A program made the translations under genes and the position numbers. From contig RXJQ01000009.1 in the NCBI GenBank assembly GCA_003963115.1, positions 101,724 through 165,723 on the forward strand: a DNA stretch of 64,000 nucleotides. The letters run 5' to 3'. This document shows, in pieces, positions 1 to 8,756 of this stretch (the first letter of the stretch is position 1; each line of letters starts with the position of its first letter). A model generated the notes under the pieces. It saw only the letters and a list, made by a program, of their open reading frames with translations. It was not told the origin of the DNA and searched no databases. Source of the stretch: Burkholderiales bacterium. GTDB lineage: Bacteria > Pseudomonadota > Gammaproteobacteria > Burkholderiales > Burkholderiaceae_C.

Positions 1-1218
1 ACCCGAGATCTGCACGCGGCCGCCACCGATCTCGCCACGGATCACCGGCGCGGTCACGACCTCGCCCTTGCCCTTTTCGAACAAGAGAATGGCCATGCGC
101 TTGCCCACGTTCTCGCGGGTGATGTCACGGAAGATGCGGGCGCCACGGGCGTCCAGCGTCAGGTGCACCGCGGCTTCGTGGTTCTCATCGAAACCAGCTT
201 GGGCATCGGTCAGGTTGTCACCCGTCAGGATGACCTGGCGCTTGACGATGACGGGCAGGCCGCCGCGCTCTTGATAGCGCTCGTCACCGAAAGGCACGGC
301 GCCGGCACCGCTCATGGCGGCCTGCGCCTCGGTGCTGTCGTCCACCATGCGCACTTCCAGCGTGGCAGTGCGGCCGATGATGTCCTTGGCCTTGGCGGTG
401 TCCTGCACGCCGGGCAGCTGCACGACCACACGGTCGAGGCCCTGCTGCTGGATCACGGGCTCGGCCACGCCCAGCTCATTGATCCGGTTGTGCAGCGTGG
501 TGATGTTCTGCTTGATCGCCTGTTCCTGGATGGCGCGCTCGGACTTGGGCGTGAGCCTGCCGACCAGGGTCACGTCGCCGGAGTCGTCGGTGCCGTCAGA
601 CCAGACCAGGTCCAGCAGGCTGTCATTGAGCACGGGGCGCGCCGCCTTGCGACCGGCCTCGTCACGGAAACGCACGATCACGGACTGGCCATCGCGACGG
701 ATGCCACTGTGGCGGATGTCCTTGTCGCGCAGCAGGGTGCGCATGTCACCGCTGAGGCTTTCGAGCTTCTGGGTGAGCGCGGCCTTCATGTCCACCTGCA
801 TCAGGAAGTGCACGCCACCGCGCAGGTCCAGGCCCAGGTACATGGGCTGGGCATGCAGGGCACGCAACCACGAGGGCGAGCGCGACAACAGGTTCAGCGC
901 CACGATGTAGTGCGGGTCGGTCGCGTCGGGGTTGAAGGCCTTGGCGATGAGGTCACGCGCCTTGAGCTGCGTGTCGGTGTCCTTGAAGCGAGCCCGCACA
1001 GAGCTGCCGTCGAACTCCACGAAGTCGGCTGCCACGCCCGCATCCTTCAAGGCGGACTCCACCTTGCCCACGGACTCGGCGTTGAGCTTGACCGTGGCCT
1101 TGCCGCTGGAGAGCTGCACGGCCGGTGCTTCACCGAAGAAATTGGGCAGGGTGTAGATCAGGCCGATGAACAAGGCCACGGCAATGATCAGGTATTTCCA
1201 CCAGGCATAGCGGTTCAT
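1..1218 (-). CDS. secD: Protein translocase subunit SecD (C-terminal part outside window)
   Basis: SecD works with SecF in the inner membrane and uses the proton gradient to help pull preproteins through SecYEG. The visible 406 residues begin with the typical beta-proteobacterial MNRYAWWKY start and a first membrane helix, followed by the large periplasmic part with the conserved YLGLDLRGGVHF motif and the QLPGVQD segment. The usual length is about 620 residues, so the last five membrane helices lie beyond the left edge. The ATG follows a clear GAGGGAA ribosome site. It lies 42 bp behind yajC, as in most sec operons. Identification is secure. Confidence 0.97.
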   Translation of the reverse strand, partial: MNRYAWWKYLIIAVALFIGLIYTLPNFFGEAPAVQLSSGKATVKLNAESVGKVESALKDAGVAADFVEFDGSSVRARFKDTDTQLKARDLIAKAFNPDATDPHYIVALNLLSRSPSWLRALHAQPMYLGLDLRGGVHFLMQVDMKAALTQKLESLSGDMRTLLRDKDIRHSGIRRDGQSVIVRFRDEAGRKAARPVLNDSLLDLVWSDGTDDSGDVTLVGRLTPKSERAIQEQAIKQNITTLHNRINELGVAEPVIQQQGLDRVVVQLPGVQDTAKAKDIIGRTATLEVRMVDDSTEAQAAMSGAGAVPFGDERYQERGGLPVIVKRQVILTGDNLTDAQAGFDENHEAAVHLTLDARGARIFRDITRENVGKRMAILLFEKGKGEVVTAPVIRGEIGGGRVQISG

Positions 1219-1260
1219 GAGGTTCCCTCGACGGTGACGCGCGTGCGGTCTTCTCGTTAT

Positions 1261-1584
1261 TTACTTGTAGCTGCCCTTGGGCAGAACCTGGACGATGGCC
1301 ACGCGCTGCAGCTGCAGCTCCACGCCGTTGGCCACTTCCACGCTGACAAAGGTTTCACCAATCTTGGTGATCTTGCCGATCACGCCACCCTGGGTGACCA
1401 CCTCGTCGCCCTTGGCCAGCGCATCGAGCATGGTCTTGGTCTCTTTCTGGCGCTTCATCTGCGGGCGGATCATGACGAAGTACAGGACCACGAACATGAG
1501 CACCAGCGGCAGGAAACTCATCAGGCCACCCTGGGCACCGGCAGCAGGCGCGGCGGCTTGGGCATAGGCTTCGGAAATAAACAC
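1261..1584 (-). CDS. yajC: Sec translocon accessory subunit YajC
   Basis: Small single-pass inner-membrane protein of the SecDF-YajC complex. The 107 residues hold one N-terminal helix (about residues 22-42, ending in the family motif VMIRPQMKR) and a cytoplasmic domain with the KGDEVVTQGG signature. I chose the GTG start because GAAGGAAT sits about 9 bases upstream. It is transcribed ahead of secD, and the order yajC-secD is the standard one. Identification is secure. Confidence 0.97.
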   Translation of the reverse strand: MFISEAYAQAAAPAAGAQGGLMSFLPLVLMFVVLYFVMIRPQMKRQKETKTMLDALAKGDEVVTQGGVIGKITKIGETFVSVEVANGVELQLQRVAIVQVLPKGSYK

Positions 1585-1728
1585 GGCTAGATTCCTTCAA
1601 ACAAAGGGCCGAGGCGCCTCACGCAAGCGCACAGGATCCACAGGGGATCATCAGGTGCACGGGTGACTGGCGCGCCGGCCAAAACCCGCTGATTGTATGC
1701 GGCGGGCGTGACGCCTCTCAGAACGCTT

Positions 1729-2031
1729 TCACAACACGTACTTGACCAGCGGATGCGCCGTCAGCCCGCGGTAGATGTTGTCGAGCTGCTCGCGGCTGGT
1801 GGCCGTGACGGTGATGGTCAGCCCCAGGTAGTTGCCGCTGCTGCTGGGGCGGCGCTGGATGGTGTCCACGTCGAATGCAGGATCGTGCTGCACGACGATG
1901 GCCACCACCGCCTCGACGAAGGCCTCCTGGTGCGCACCCATCACCTTGATGGGAAAGGCGCTCGGGTACTCGATCAGCGACTGCTCGGGCGGGATGTAAG
2001 GGTTGACGGGGGTGTGATCTGGCTGACTCAT
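1729..2031 (-). CDS. DUF493 family protein (YbeD-like)
   Basis: A 100-residue protein of the YbeD/DUF493 family, a small ACT-like alpha/beta fold of unknown precise role. Family features visible are the IEYPSAFPIKVMG segment near residue 20 and the C-terminal LTAHPLVKYVL end. It follows a PBP5-type carboxypeptidase gene by 43 bp, matching the dacA-ybeD order of enterobacteria, although no lipB/lipA follows here. Family assignment is confident; function is not known. Confidence 0.9.
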   Translation of the reverse strand: MSQPDHTPVNPYIPPEQSLIEYPSAFPIKVMGAHQEAFVEAVVAIVVQHDPAFDVDTIQRRPSSSGNYLGLTITVTATSREQLDNIYRGLTAHPLVKYVL

Positions 2032-2074
2032 GTCGGCCTCCTTCTACTGGCGATATCCAACGCAAATGGCTTGT

Positions 2075-3322
2075 TTATTTGATGCCCAGGCGCACGGCGT
2101 CCCACAGGCGCCCCAGCCAGCCGGCACTGGGCACGGCCTCCAGGGTCTGCAAGGGCACGGTCTGCCAGGGCTGTGTGCCCACGGTCACGGTCAGCGTGCC
2201 CACGGTCTGCCCCTGAGCCAGGGGGGCGAGCAGGGGGTCATTGCGCGTCAGGCTCGTCTGGATGGCGCCGGCCTGGCCGCGTGGCACCACCACGATCACC
2301 GGGGTTGAACGCCCCAGGCGCACTGTGCCGGACTGGCCCTTCCAGACCTGGGCGGTGGTCACACTCTGGTTGGCATCGAACAGCTTGACCACGTCGAATG
2401 CACTGTAGCCCCAGTTGAGCAGCTTTTGGCTCTCATTGGCACGTGTTTCGGGCGACACCGCCCCCAGCACCACGCTCAGCAGGCGCCGCTGGCTGCCCTG
2501 CACGTTGCGGTGCGCCGTCGCGATCAATCCGTAGCCCGCAGCCTCGGTATAGCCCGTCATCAGGCCGTCCACGGTGGGATCGCGGTGCAGCAGCAGGTTG
2601 CGGCTGAGCTGGCGGTAGCCGTTGTAGCTGAATTCCTTGAGGCCGAAGTAATTCAGGGCCTGCGGGTAGTCGGTGATCAGGCGCGCCGCGATGATGGACA
2701 GCTCGCGCGCCGTGCTGACATGCCCCCGCGTGCTCAGGCCCTCGGGGTTGGCAAAGTGCGTGGCCTTGAGCCCGAAGACCTGGGCCTGGCGGTTCATCAT
2801 CTCGACAAAGGCCTCGACCGAGCCGGCCACGCCTTCGGCCAGCGCCACCGTGGCGTCATTGCCGTTCTGCACGGCCATGCCCTTGATCAGGTCCTCGACC
2901 TTGACCCGGCTGTTGACGTCCAGGAAGGAGCGCGACACCCCGTTCATGCCGGTGCGCCAGGCGCGCTCCGAGATCGTCAGCTCCTTGGTGAGGCTGAGCT
3001 TGCCGCTTTGGAGGGCCTGGAACACCAGGTAGCCCGTCATCAGCTTGGTCAAGGAGGCGGGCTCCACCGGCACATCGGCATTGCGCGCGGCCAAGGTCTG
3101 GTGCGAGCTCATGTCCTGCAGGATGACGGCGCGCGCGGCCACTTCGGGGGCCAGGGGCATGGCGGCGGCAGGTTGAGCGAAGAGATCCAGGCCTGCTGGC
3201 GCGGCGGCATTCGTGGCCGCCCTGACCTCAGGGGCAGCGGGCAGGCTCAGCCCCAGCGCCAAGGCGGCCACAAGCAGAGGGCTTTGCAAAAGGGGGCGGC
3301 AGCGGTTCACGTCGTCAGGCAT
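2075..3322 (-). CDS. dacA: PBP5/6-type D-alanyl-D-alanine carboxypeptidase with altered motifs
   Basis: Serine peptidase S11 family, which trims the terminal D-Ala from peptidoglycan stem peptides in the periplasm. The 415 residues have an N-terminal signal peptide (helix about residues 15-35, cleavage near VRAAT), the catalytic SLTK at 90-93, and a C-terminal beta-rich PBP5 domain ending in an amphipathic tail (WLGRLWDAVRLG) that may anchor it to the membrane. The second motif reads NGN instead of SGN, and the third reads MTG instead of KTG in a context (DGLMTGYTEAAG) that is otherwise canonical. The catalytic Ser and Lys are kept, so it may be weakly active, altered in specificity or a binder. 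No good ribosome site precedes the ATG. Family call is secure; activity is uncertain. Confidence 0.9.
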   Translation of the reverse strand: MPDDVNRCRPLLQSPLLVAALALGLSLPAAPEVRAATNAAAPAGLDLFAQPAAAMPLAPEVAARAVILQDMSSHQTLAARNADVPVEPASLTKLMTGYLVFQALQSGKLSLTKELTISERAWRTGMNGVSRSFLDVNSRVKVEDLIKGMAVQNGNDATVALAEGVAGSVEAFVEMMNRQAQVFGLKATHFANPEGLSTRGHVSTARELSIIAARLITDYPQALNYFGLKEFSYNGYRQLSRNLLLHRDPTVDGLMTGYTEAAGYGLIATAHRNVQGSQRRLLSVVLGAVSPETRANESQKLLNWGYSAFDVVKLFDANQSVTTAQVWKGQSGTVRLGRSTPVIVVVPRGQAGAIQTSLTRNDPLLAPLAQGQTVGTLTVTVGTQPWQTVPLQTLEAVPSAGWLGRLWDAVRLGIK

Positions 3323-3328
3323 GAAAAA

Positions 3329-3354
3329 ACGGTCGAGAGCGGTCGAAAACGGTC
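3329..3354. repeat. Three CGGTC units at 10-bp spacing
   Basis: CGGTC occurs at 3330, 3340 and 3350 in a tandem 10-bp array directly before the carboxypeptidase start codon, where a ribosome site would be expected. The one-helical-turn spacing could present three identical half-sites on one face of the DNA. It may equally be a small slippage product. Function is unknown. Confidence 0.4.
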
Positions 3355-3428
3355 AATCCAAATCCAATAGGTGGGCGCGGAGCGGCAAAACACAAGAAAC
3401 GCCGGCCGGCTTTCTGTGAACGACGCGC

Positions 3429-4100
3429 TCACTGTCTGGCCGATGCCACTTGGTCGGCCTGGAGATGCCGCAGCACGATCTCGCGCAAGCGGGCCAGTTG
3501 CCCATGGTAGAAGTGCCCGGTCCCCGGTACAACCGTGACCGGCAGGGCCTGTGGCCGAGCCCAGTCGAGGATGCTGTCCAGTGGCACAACATCGTCCTGC
3601 TCGCCCTCCACCACCAGGGTGTGAGGCGGCACCTGAGGCACCTCGAAACGCGACACGGCCGGGCTGATCAGCACCAACTGCGAGGGCACCTGCACGGCAG
3701 GCTGGTTGGCCGCCGTCTGTGCCAGCCGCGCATAGACCTGCGCCGCCACATAGCCGCCGAAAGAAAAGCCCGCCAAGGCGACGGGCAAGCCGCGCATGGC
3801 CGGGTCAGCCTGATGGTGACCCAGCACGGCCATCATGTCCATGGCCTCGCCGCGGCCCTCGTCCCAGCTCGACTCGGACTGGCCCACGCCCCGGAAATTG
3901 AAGCGCACCGCCCGCCAGCCCGCCAGCACAAAGGCGCGAACCAGGGTGTGCACGACCTTGTTGTCCATCGTGCCGCCCATCAGGGGATGCGGGTGGGCGA
4001 TCACCGCCAGCCCGCGCGGCGGCGTGGCCGGGTCTTCAAGCACCACTTCGATCAGGCCGGCCGGCCCGTCGATGGTGCTGGAGCTGGGGCGTCCGAGCAT
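3429..4100 (-). CDS. Alpha/beta superfamily hydrolase (COG2945 type)
   Basis: A 223-residue cytoplasmic hydrolase with a complete catalytic set: nucleophile Ser in GFSFGG, acid Asp in EGEQDDVVP, and His in GTGHFYHG. The early HPHPLMGGTMDNKVV block is the signature of the COG2945 group, whose substrates are unknown. I chose the ATG 11 bp after the ferredoxin stop; the same frame is open further upstream but overlaps the ferredoxin. It is the last gene of a hemJ-vanZ-ferredoxin-hydrolase run. Fold and catalytic residues are confident; substrate is not. Confidence 0.88.
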   Translation of the reverse strand: MLGRPSSSTIDGPAGLIEVVLEDPATPPRGLAVIAHPHPLMGGTMDNKVVHTLVRAFVLAGWRAVRFNFRGVGQSESSWDEGRGEAMDMMAVLGHHQADPAMRGLPVALAGFSFGGYVAAQVYARLAQTAANQPAVQVPSQLVLISPAVSRFEVPQVPPHTLVVEGEQDDVVPLDSILDWARPQALPVTVVPGTGHFYHGQLARLREIVLRHLQADQVASARQ

Positions 4101-4111
4101 GGCGCCTGCGC

Positions 4112-4438
4112 TCAACGACCGACGTCCGCCGGCAGCACGAGGCGCTCGACCACCTCGCCCTTGATCAGGTGCTTGTCCACGATCTCGTCGATGTCGGCCT
4201 TGTCGACAAAGGTGTACCAGGTGCCCTCGGGGTAGACCACGGCCACGGGCCCGCCCGCACAGCGGTCCAGGCAACCCGCCTTGTTCACACGCACCTTGCC
4301 CACGCCAGCCTGGCCGGCATCCTTGATGCGGGCCTTGCAGTGGTCGAAGCCTTCCTTGGCTGCATGGTCGGCGCAGCAGGCCTCGCCATTGAGGCGCTGG
4401 TTCAGGCAGAAGAAGATGTGGCGCTGGTAGTAACTCAT
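4112..4438 (-). CDS. Thioredoxin-like [2Fe-2S] ferredoxin
   Basis: A 108-residue Shethna-type ferredoxin with a thioredoxin-like fold. The cluster ligands are visible as Cys11, Cys21 or Cys22, Cys56 and Cys60 (GCLDRCAGGP), the C-x9/10-C and C-x3-C pattern of the family. Such proteins shuttle electrons in the cytoplasm; the partner is not evident here. Its ATG overlaps the VanZ stop codon as ATGA, so translation is probably coupled. Confident family call. Confidence 0.93.
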   Translation of the reverse strand: MSYYQRHIFFCLNQRLNGEACCADHAAKEGFDHCKARIKDAGQAGVGKVRVNKAGCLDRCAGGPVAVVYPEGTWYTFVDKADIDEIVDKHLIKGEVVERLVLPADVGR

Positions 4439-5604
4439 GAGGGCATTCTAGGTTGTCCGCCATGGGCGTCCGGATAGTGGGTTTCTCGGCCGAGCAGCCG
4501 CCCGATGAGCCAGATCAAGGCCACAAAAGGCCACAGCAGACCAAACCAGCGCGACAAGCCATGGAAGCGGATGAAGCGCCCGTTTTCCCATTCCTGCAAG
4601 GTCTGGGCATAGTAGGGGTCGACCGGCGCCAGGTGGATGAGCCCGATCAAGGCCAGCACCACCAGCACGCCCAGCGCCGCACACGTCTTGCGCGAACGCC
4701 CGACCAGCCCCGCCGCCCCCAGTGCGCCCAGCAGCAAACCAAAGGAGGCCGGCACGGTGAGCCAGCTGAATGCATGCGTGGGCCCGAAATTCAGCGCGGT
4801 GGAAAACGCCGTGGCCCCGATGGCCAGCAACACCAGGCCCGACAGCAAGGTCAGACGCAAGGTTCGCGGGCGCGCCACCGCGCAAGCCACGCACATGGGC
4901 GCCAGCAGGCCCGCCGTGGTGGTCAGCGCCTCGACGAGGGGGCGCCACTCCGAGGCCACCACGGCCGAGTGAAAGGAGGCCCACATCGTCAACGGGTCAG
5001 CCGGCAGCAGCCAAGCCTGCAGGGGGGTATCCTGCGTCCACTCCACCAGCGTCAGCCGCACGCGCGGCAGCAACTGACCCTGCCCCAGCGGCAGGGGCGG
5101 CGGAAACAGGAGGCCCAGTGGCCACATCGACAACAGCGCCAGACCGTGCCCAGCCTGGGGAATGAACCAACGCTCGCGCAGGTGATGCCACGCCTCGACC
5201 AGCCCGAGCGCGTGCAAGGTCAAGGCAGCCAGCGCCCCCCAGGCCATGCCGAGGGTGTTGAGCATCCAGTCGGTGATCGAGGGCACCCGCGAGGGGATGG
5301 TGTACTGGGTCAGCTCGATCACGTACGACATGGCCGAGCCCGCCAGCACCGTCAGCAGCGCCGCCACGACAGGCCCGCGCCCACTGCGCAAATGGGCCAG
5401 GCACATGATCAGGCCGAAGGGCAGGTAGCCCAGGATGTTGGCCACCAGGTCATTGGCCACCTCGAAGCCCAGCTTGGGCAGCACCCAGCTGAAAACCTGG
5501 CTTTCCGGCCAACGCCAGCCCGTCCAGGGGTGCAGCGAGGCGTAGACGATCAAGGCGGCCGCCACCCAGGTCAGCGGCCAGGCGGAACTGCGGTGCAGGG
5601 ACAT
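4435..5604 (-). CDS. VanZ-like family membrane protein
   Basis: A 389-residue polytopic membrane protein. The first 130 residues match the VanZ-like domain, with the YASLHPWTGW start, a conserved region around DLVANILGYLPFG, and a segment reading SYVIELTQYTIPSRVPSITDW. The rest is further hydrophobic helices, for about ten in total. VanZ proteins are linked to glycopeptide tolerance in enterococci, but most bacterial homologues have no known role and nothing here suggests resistance. It sits 23 bp after hemJ and overlaps the ferredoxin start. Confidence 0.85.
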   Translation of the reverse strand: MSLHRSSAWPLTWVAAALIVYASLHPWTGWRWPESQVFSWVLPKLGFEVANDLVANILGYLPFGLIMCLAHLRSGRGPVVAALLTVLAGSAMSYVIELTQYTIPSRVPSITDWMLNTLGMAWGALAALTLHALGLVEAWHHLRERWFIPQAGHGLALLSMWPLGLLFPPPLPLGQGQLLPRVRLTLVEWTQDTPLQAWLLPADPLTMWASFHSAVVASEWRPLVEALTTTAGLLAPMCVACAVARPRTLRLTLLSGLVLLAIGATAFSTALNFGPTHAFSWLTVPASFGLLLGALGAAGLVGRSRKTCAALGVLVVLALIGLIHLAPVDPYYAQTLQEWENGRFIRFHGLSRWFGLLWPFVALIWLIGRLLGRETHYPDAHGGQPRMPS

Positions 5605-5627
5605 GGGGCCCGCTCAGCTCAGACGCG

Positions 5628-6074
5628 TCAGCCGACGGCCGGCTTGAGCACCACGAGGAACACGATGGCAGCGAACAGCAGCACCGACACCTCGTTGAAC
5701 ACGCGGAACCAGCGGTGGCTGCGGCGATTGTGCAGGGCCTCGAATTCCCGCAGGATCTTGCGGCACATGTGGTGGTAGCCCACCGCCCCTATGACCAGGA
5801 TCAACTTGAAGTGCAGCCAGATTTGCCCGCCCCCTTTGCCCATGCCAAAGTACAGCCACAGCGTCAGACCGAAAGCCAGCGCCGGCACCATCAGCAGGCT
5901 GCTGAAGCGATAGAGCTTGCGCGCCATGAGCAGCAGGCGCTCCCGCTCTGCGTGGCTGTCGCCAGGCACCGTGGCCAGGTTGACGAACAGGCGCGGCAGA
6001 TAGAACAGGCCGGCGAACCAACTGGCCACGAAGATGATGTGCAGGGCCTTGACCCACAGATAGGCGTTGCTCAT
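5628..6074 (-). CDS. hemJ: Protoporphyrinogen IX oxidase HemJ
   Basis: HemJ (UPF0093 family) is the membrane enzyme that oxidises protoporphyrinogen IX to protoporphyrin IX, the step before ferrochelatase. The 148-residue protein has four predicted helices and the family motifs WVKALHI (His12), FYLPRLF (Arg28) and WLHFKLILV (Lys90), whose His and Lys correspond to positions known to be needed for HemJ function. Length fits the family (about 140-150). I chose the second Met (MSNAYLW) because the motif normally starts within ten residues of it. Such proteins are often annotated only as CopD family. Nearby divergent hemB supports the haem role. Confidence 0.85.
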   Translation of the reverse strand: MSNAYLWVKALHIIFVASWFAGLFYLPRLFVNLATVPGDSHAERERLLLMARKLYRFSSLLMVPALAFGLTLWLYFGMGKGGGQIWLHFKLILVIGAVGYHHMCRKILREFEALHNRRSHRWFRVFNEVSVLLFAAIVFLVVLKPAVG

Positions 6075-6173
6075 GGGGCGATTATGAACAGCAGCCAAGC
6101 CCGCATCGGGTCTCAGATTGCAAATGATGGCAAAAGCACCCGACAGACGCGAACAGCGAGAAACAGCCCGTAG

Positions 6174-6204
6174 AAAAAAAAGAGCCCCGGCACGAGCCGG
6201 GGCT
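6174..6204 (-). terminator. Intrinsic terminator of the small RNA
   Basis: A perfect 9-bp GC-rich stem (6196-6204 with 6183-6191) with a 4-base loop is followed on the minus strand by one C and eight U. This is a strong factor-independent terminator with no protein gene immediately upstream on that strand, which supports an RNA gene. Confidence 0.85.
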
Positions 6205-6286
6205 TTGAAGCCTTAACGCTGTCATCACGGTAAGGCACCTGCTCAGGGAGGAAAAGCAGGGAATGAGGCCTTGCGGCGTATCATTC
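6174..6286 (-). ncRNA. Candidate small RNA divergent from hemB
   Basis: No ORF fills 6,075-6,400, but the minus strand holds a complete small transcription unit: a consensus -10 box, a predicted start at G6286, three successive hairpins and a strong intrinsic terminator, giving about 113 nt. Hairpin 1 pairs 6286-6281 with 6266-6261 and has an inner GCC-GCAA-GGC tip with a GNRA tetraloop. Hairpin 2 pairs 6260-6255 with 6243-6238 and exposes an 11-nt loop, UUUCCUCCCUG, complementary to ribosome binding sites. Hairpin 3 pairs 6236-6231 with 6215-6210. It lacks the conserved SRP RNA motif. The RNA is inferred from sequence only. Confidence 0.65.
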
Positions 6287-6293
6287 AAGATCG

Positions 6294-6322
6294 ATTATAG
6301 AGGGGATCGCGTGGCATGTCTC
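6294..6322 (-). promoter_or_regulatory. Sigma-70 promoter of the small RNA
   Basis: On the minus strand, a perfect -10 hexamer TATAAT (6299-6294) lies 17 bp from GAGACA (6322-6317), which matches four of six bases of the -35 consensus. The start predicted from this spacing falls on the first paired base of hairpin 1. Confidence 0.65.
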
Positions 6323-6394
6323 TAAAACATGTCCGGAAAAGCAGATTTTTAAGGTGTTTTTTTGCGCGCTTTGCATTCCTTCACAGATTTTTAA

Positions 6395-7420
<1,026 letters not shown>

Positions 7421-7469
7421 GCCTGCTGCCGGTCACGGTAAGCTCTCGGGTGGAGTCCCGGAGCCCCAG

Positions 7470-8750
7470 GTGCGCTTTTTCCTCATCAACGACAACTTCA
7501 TCGAACTGCCCGGCTGGCCCGAGGTCTTGCCCTCGCATGGCTTTCTGTGGGTCACGACCAGCCGGCGCGTCTTCGAGGTGCAGTTGCCCGAGGTGCAACG
7601 CCACCTGCAACGCCTGGCCGGCGGCACCCTGGTCGACCTGCATGTGGCCGACCTGCTCAACCCGCAACTGCCTTCGCAGTACGACTACACCTCCTGGTAC
7701 GACCTGCTGGTGTTCCGCCGCCTGGCCGCAGGTCATGGCACCCAGCGTCTGTTCCTGGACGAGGAGCGCGGCACGGCATCGAGCGCGCGCCAGGCCATGG
7801 CCGCTATCGACACCAGCCCCGTGGGCTTTGCCCTGTTCGACCGCGTGCTGCTGACCGTGCACCCGGCCGACTGCTCGGTGCGCGACTTCTTCGAGGCCCG
7901 CCTAAGCCAGATGATCCCGCACCCGCCCCGCCAGGATGGCCGAATGGAGGCCCAGGACGTGGCCGTGCTGGCGCAAGGCCCCAGCTATGCCAGTGCGGCC
8001 GCCCAAGCCGACCTGCACACATCGAACCACCAAGATGCGCAGACGGACGACAACGCGCTGCCGCCGCCGTCGGCCATGGAAACGGGCGGCGAGGCAGCTG
8101 GCGGGCCTCGTCATGAAGGACGCGGCAGCACTTCGCGCCTGCCACCCAACCCGGCCGACCTGATGCTGCGCATCGTCAACCACATGGTCGACAGCTACCT
8201 GGACCTGCGTCGCCTGCTGACCAAGCAGTTCGGCTACCTGCAACAGGAGTTGCTGAGCAACCGCAACCAGTTCACCAACTGGCAGGCCCTGCTGGACTCG
8301 CGCAACACCCTGCACATGCTGGAAGACACCTGCGAGGACCAGCGCAGCGCCGTGCAGGAATGGATCGACGCGCTGGAGGAGTGGCCCATCCCTGGCGAGC
8401 CCCAGGCCGCACGCGAGCGCGAGCTGCTGCGCGTGCGCTCACGTGACGTGCAGGAGCACATTGAGCGCGTGCTCGGCCATGTGCGCCGGTTGGAGAGCTC
8501 GGCCGAAAGTGCCGTGCAGATGCACTTCTCGGCGCAAGGCAGCCGCACCAACGACATCATGCGCACGCTCACGGTGCTGACCGCCGTCTTCCTGCCGCTC
8601 AACCTGATCACCGGCATCTTCGGCATGAACTTCGATGCCCTCCCCTTGATCCATGCCAAGACGGGCTTCTGGGTGGCGTGCGGGTTGATGGCGCTGGTGG
8701 TCGTCGGCCTGGTGTGGTGGTTCAGGCGCCAGCGCTATCTCGATGATTGA
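7470..8750 (+). CDS. corA: CorA-family magnesium/divalent cation transporter
   Basis: Inner-membrane pentameric channel for Mg2+ and similar ions. The 426 residues consist of a long cytoplasmic N-terminal region, a coiled helix, and two C-terminal membrane helices. The GMN selectivity motif is seen in ITGIFGMNFDALP at the end of helix 1, and the basic end WWFRRQRYLDD closes the protein. An acidic/polar insert around residues 160-230 looks poorly conserved. I chose a GTG start (VRFFLINDNF) preceded by CCGGAG; upstream Met codons would overlap hemB. Its stop is 6 bp from the convergent glycosylase gene. Confidence 0.92.
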   Translation: MRFFLINDNFIELPGWPEVLPSHGFLWVTTSRRVFEVQLPEVQRHLQRLAGGTLVDLHVADLLNPQLPSQYDYTSWYDLLVFRRLAAGHGTQRLFLDEERGTASSARQAMAAIDTSPVGFALFDRVLLTVHPADCSVRDFFEARLSQMIPHPPRQDGRMEAQDVAVLAQGPSYASAAAQADLHTSNHQDAQTDDNALPPPSAMETGGEAAGGPRHEGRGSTSRLPPNPADLMLRIVNHMVDSYLDLRRLLTKQFGYLQQELLSNRNQFTNWQALLDSRNTLHMLEDTCEDQRSAVQEWIDALEEWPIPGEPQAARERELLRVRSRDVQEHIERVLGHVRRLESSAESAVQMHFSAQGSRTNDIMRTLTVLTAVFLPLNLITGIFGMNFDALPLIHAKTGFWVACGLMALVVVGLVWWFRRQRYLDD

Positions 8751-8756
8751 AGCGGC

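Noticed and set aside
6174..6286. SRP (4.5S) RNA or 6S RNA
   Set aside because: The conserved SRP apical motif is absent, and the three-hairpin layout does not form the long bulged rod of 6S RNA.
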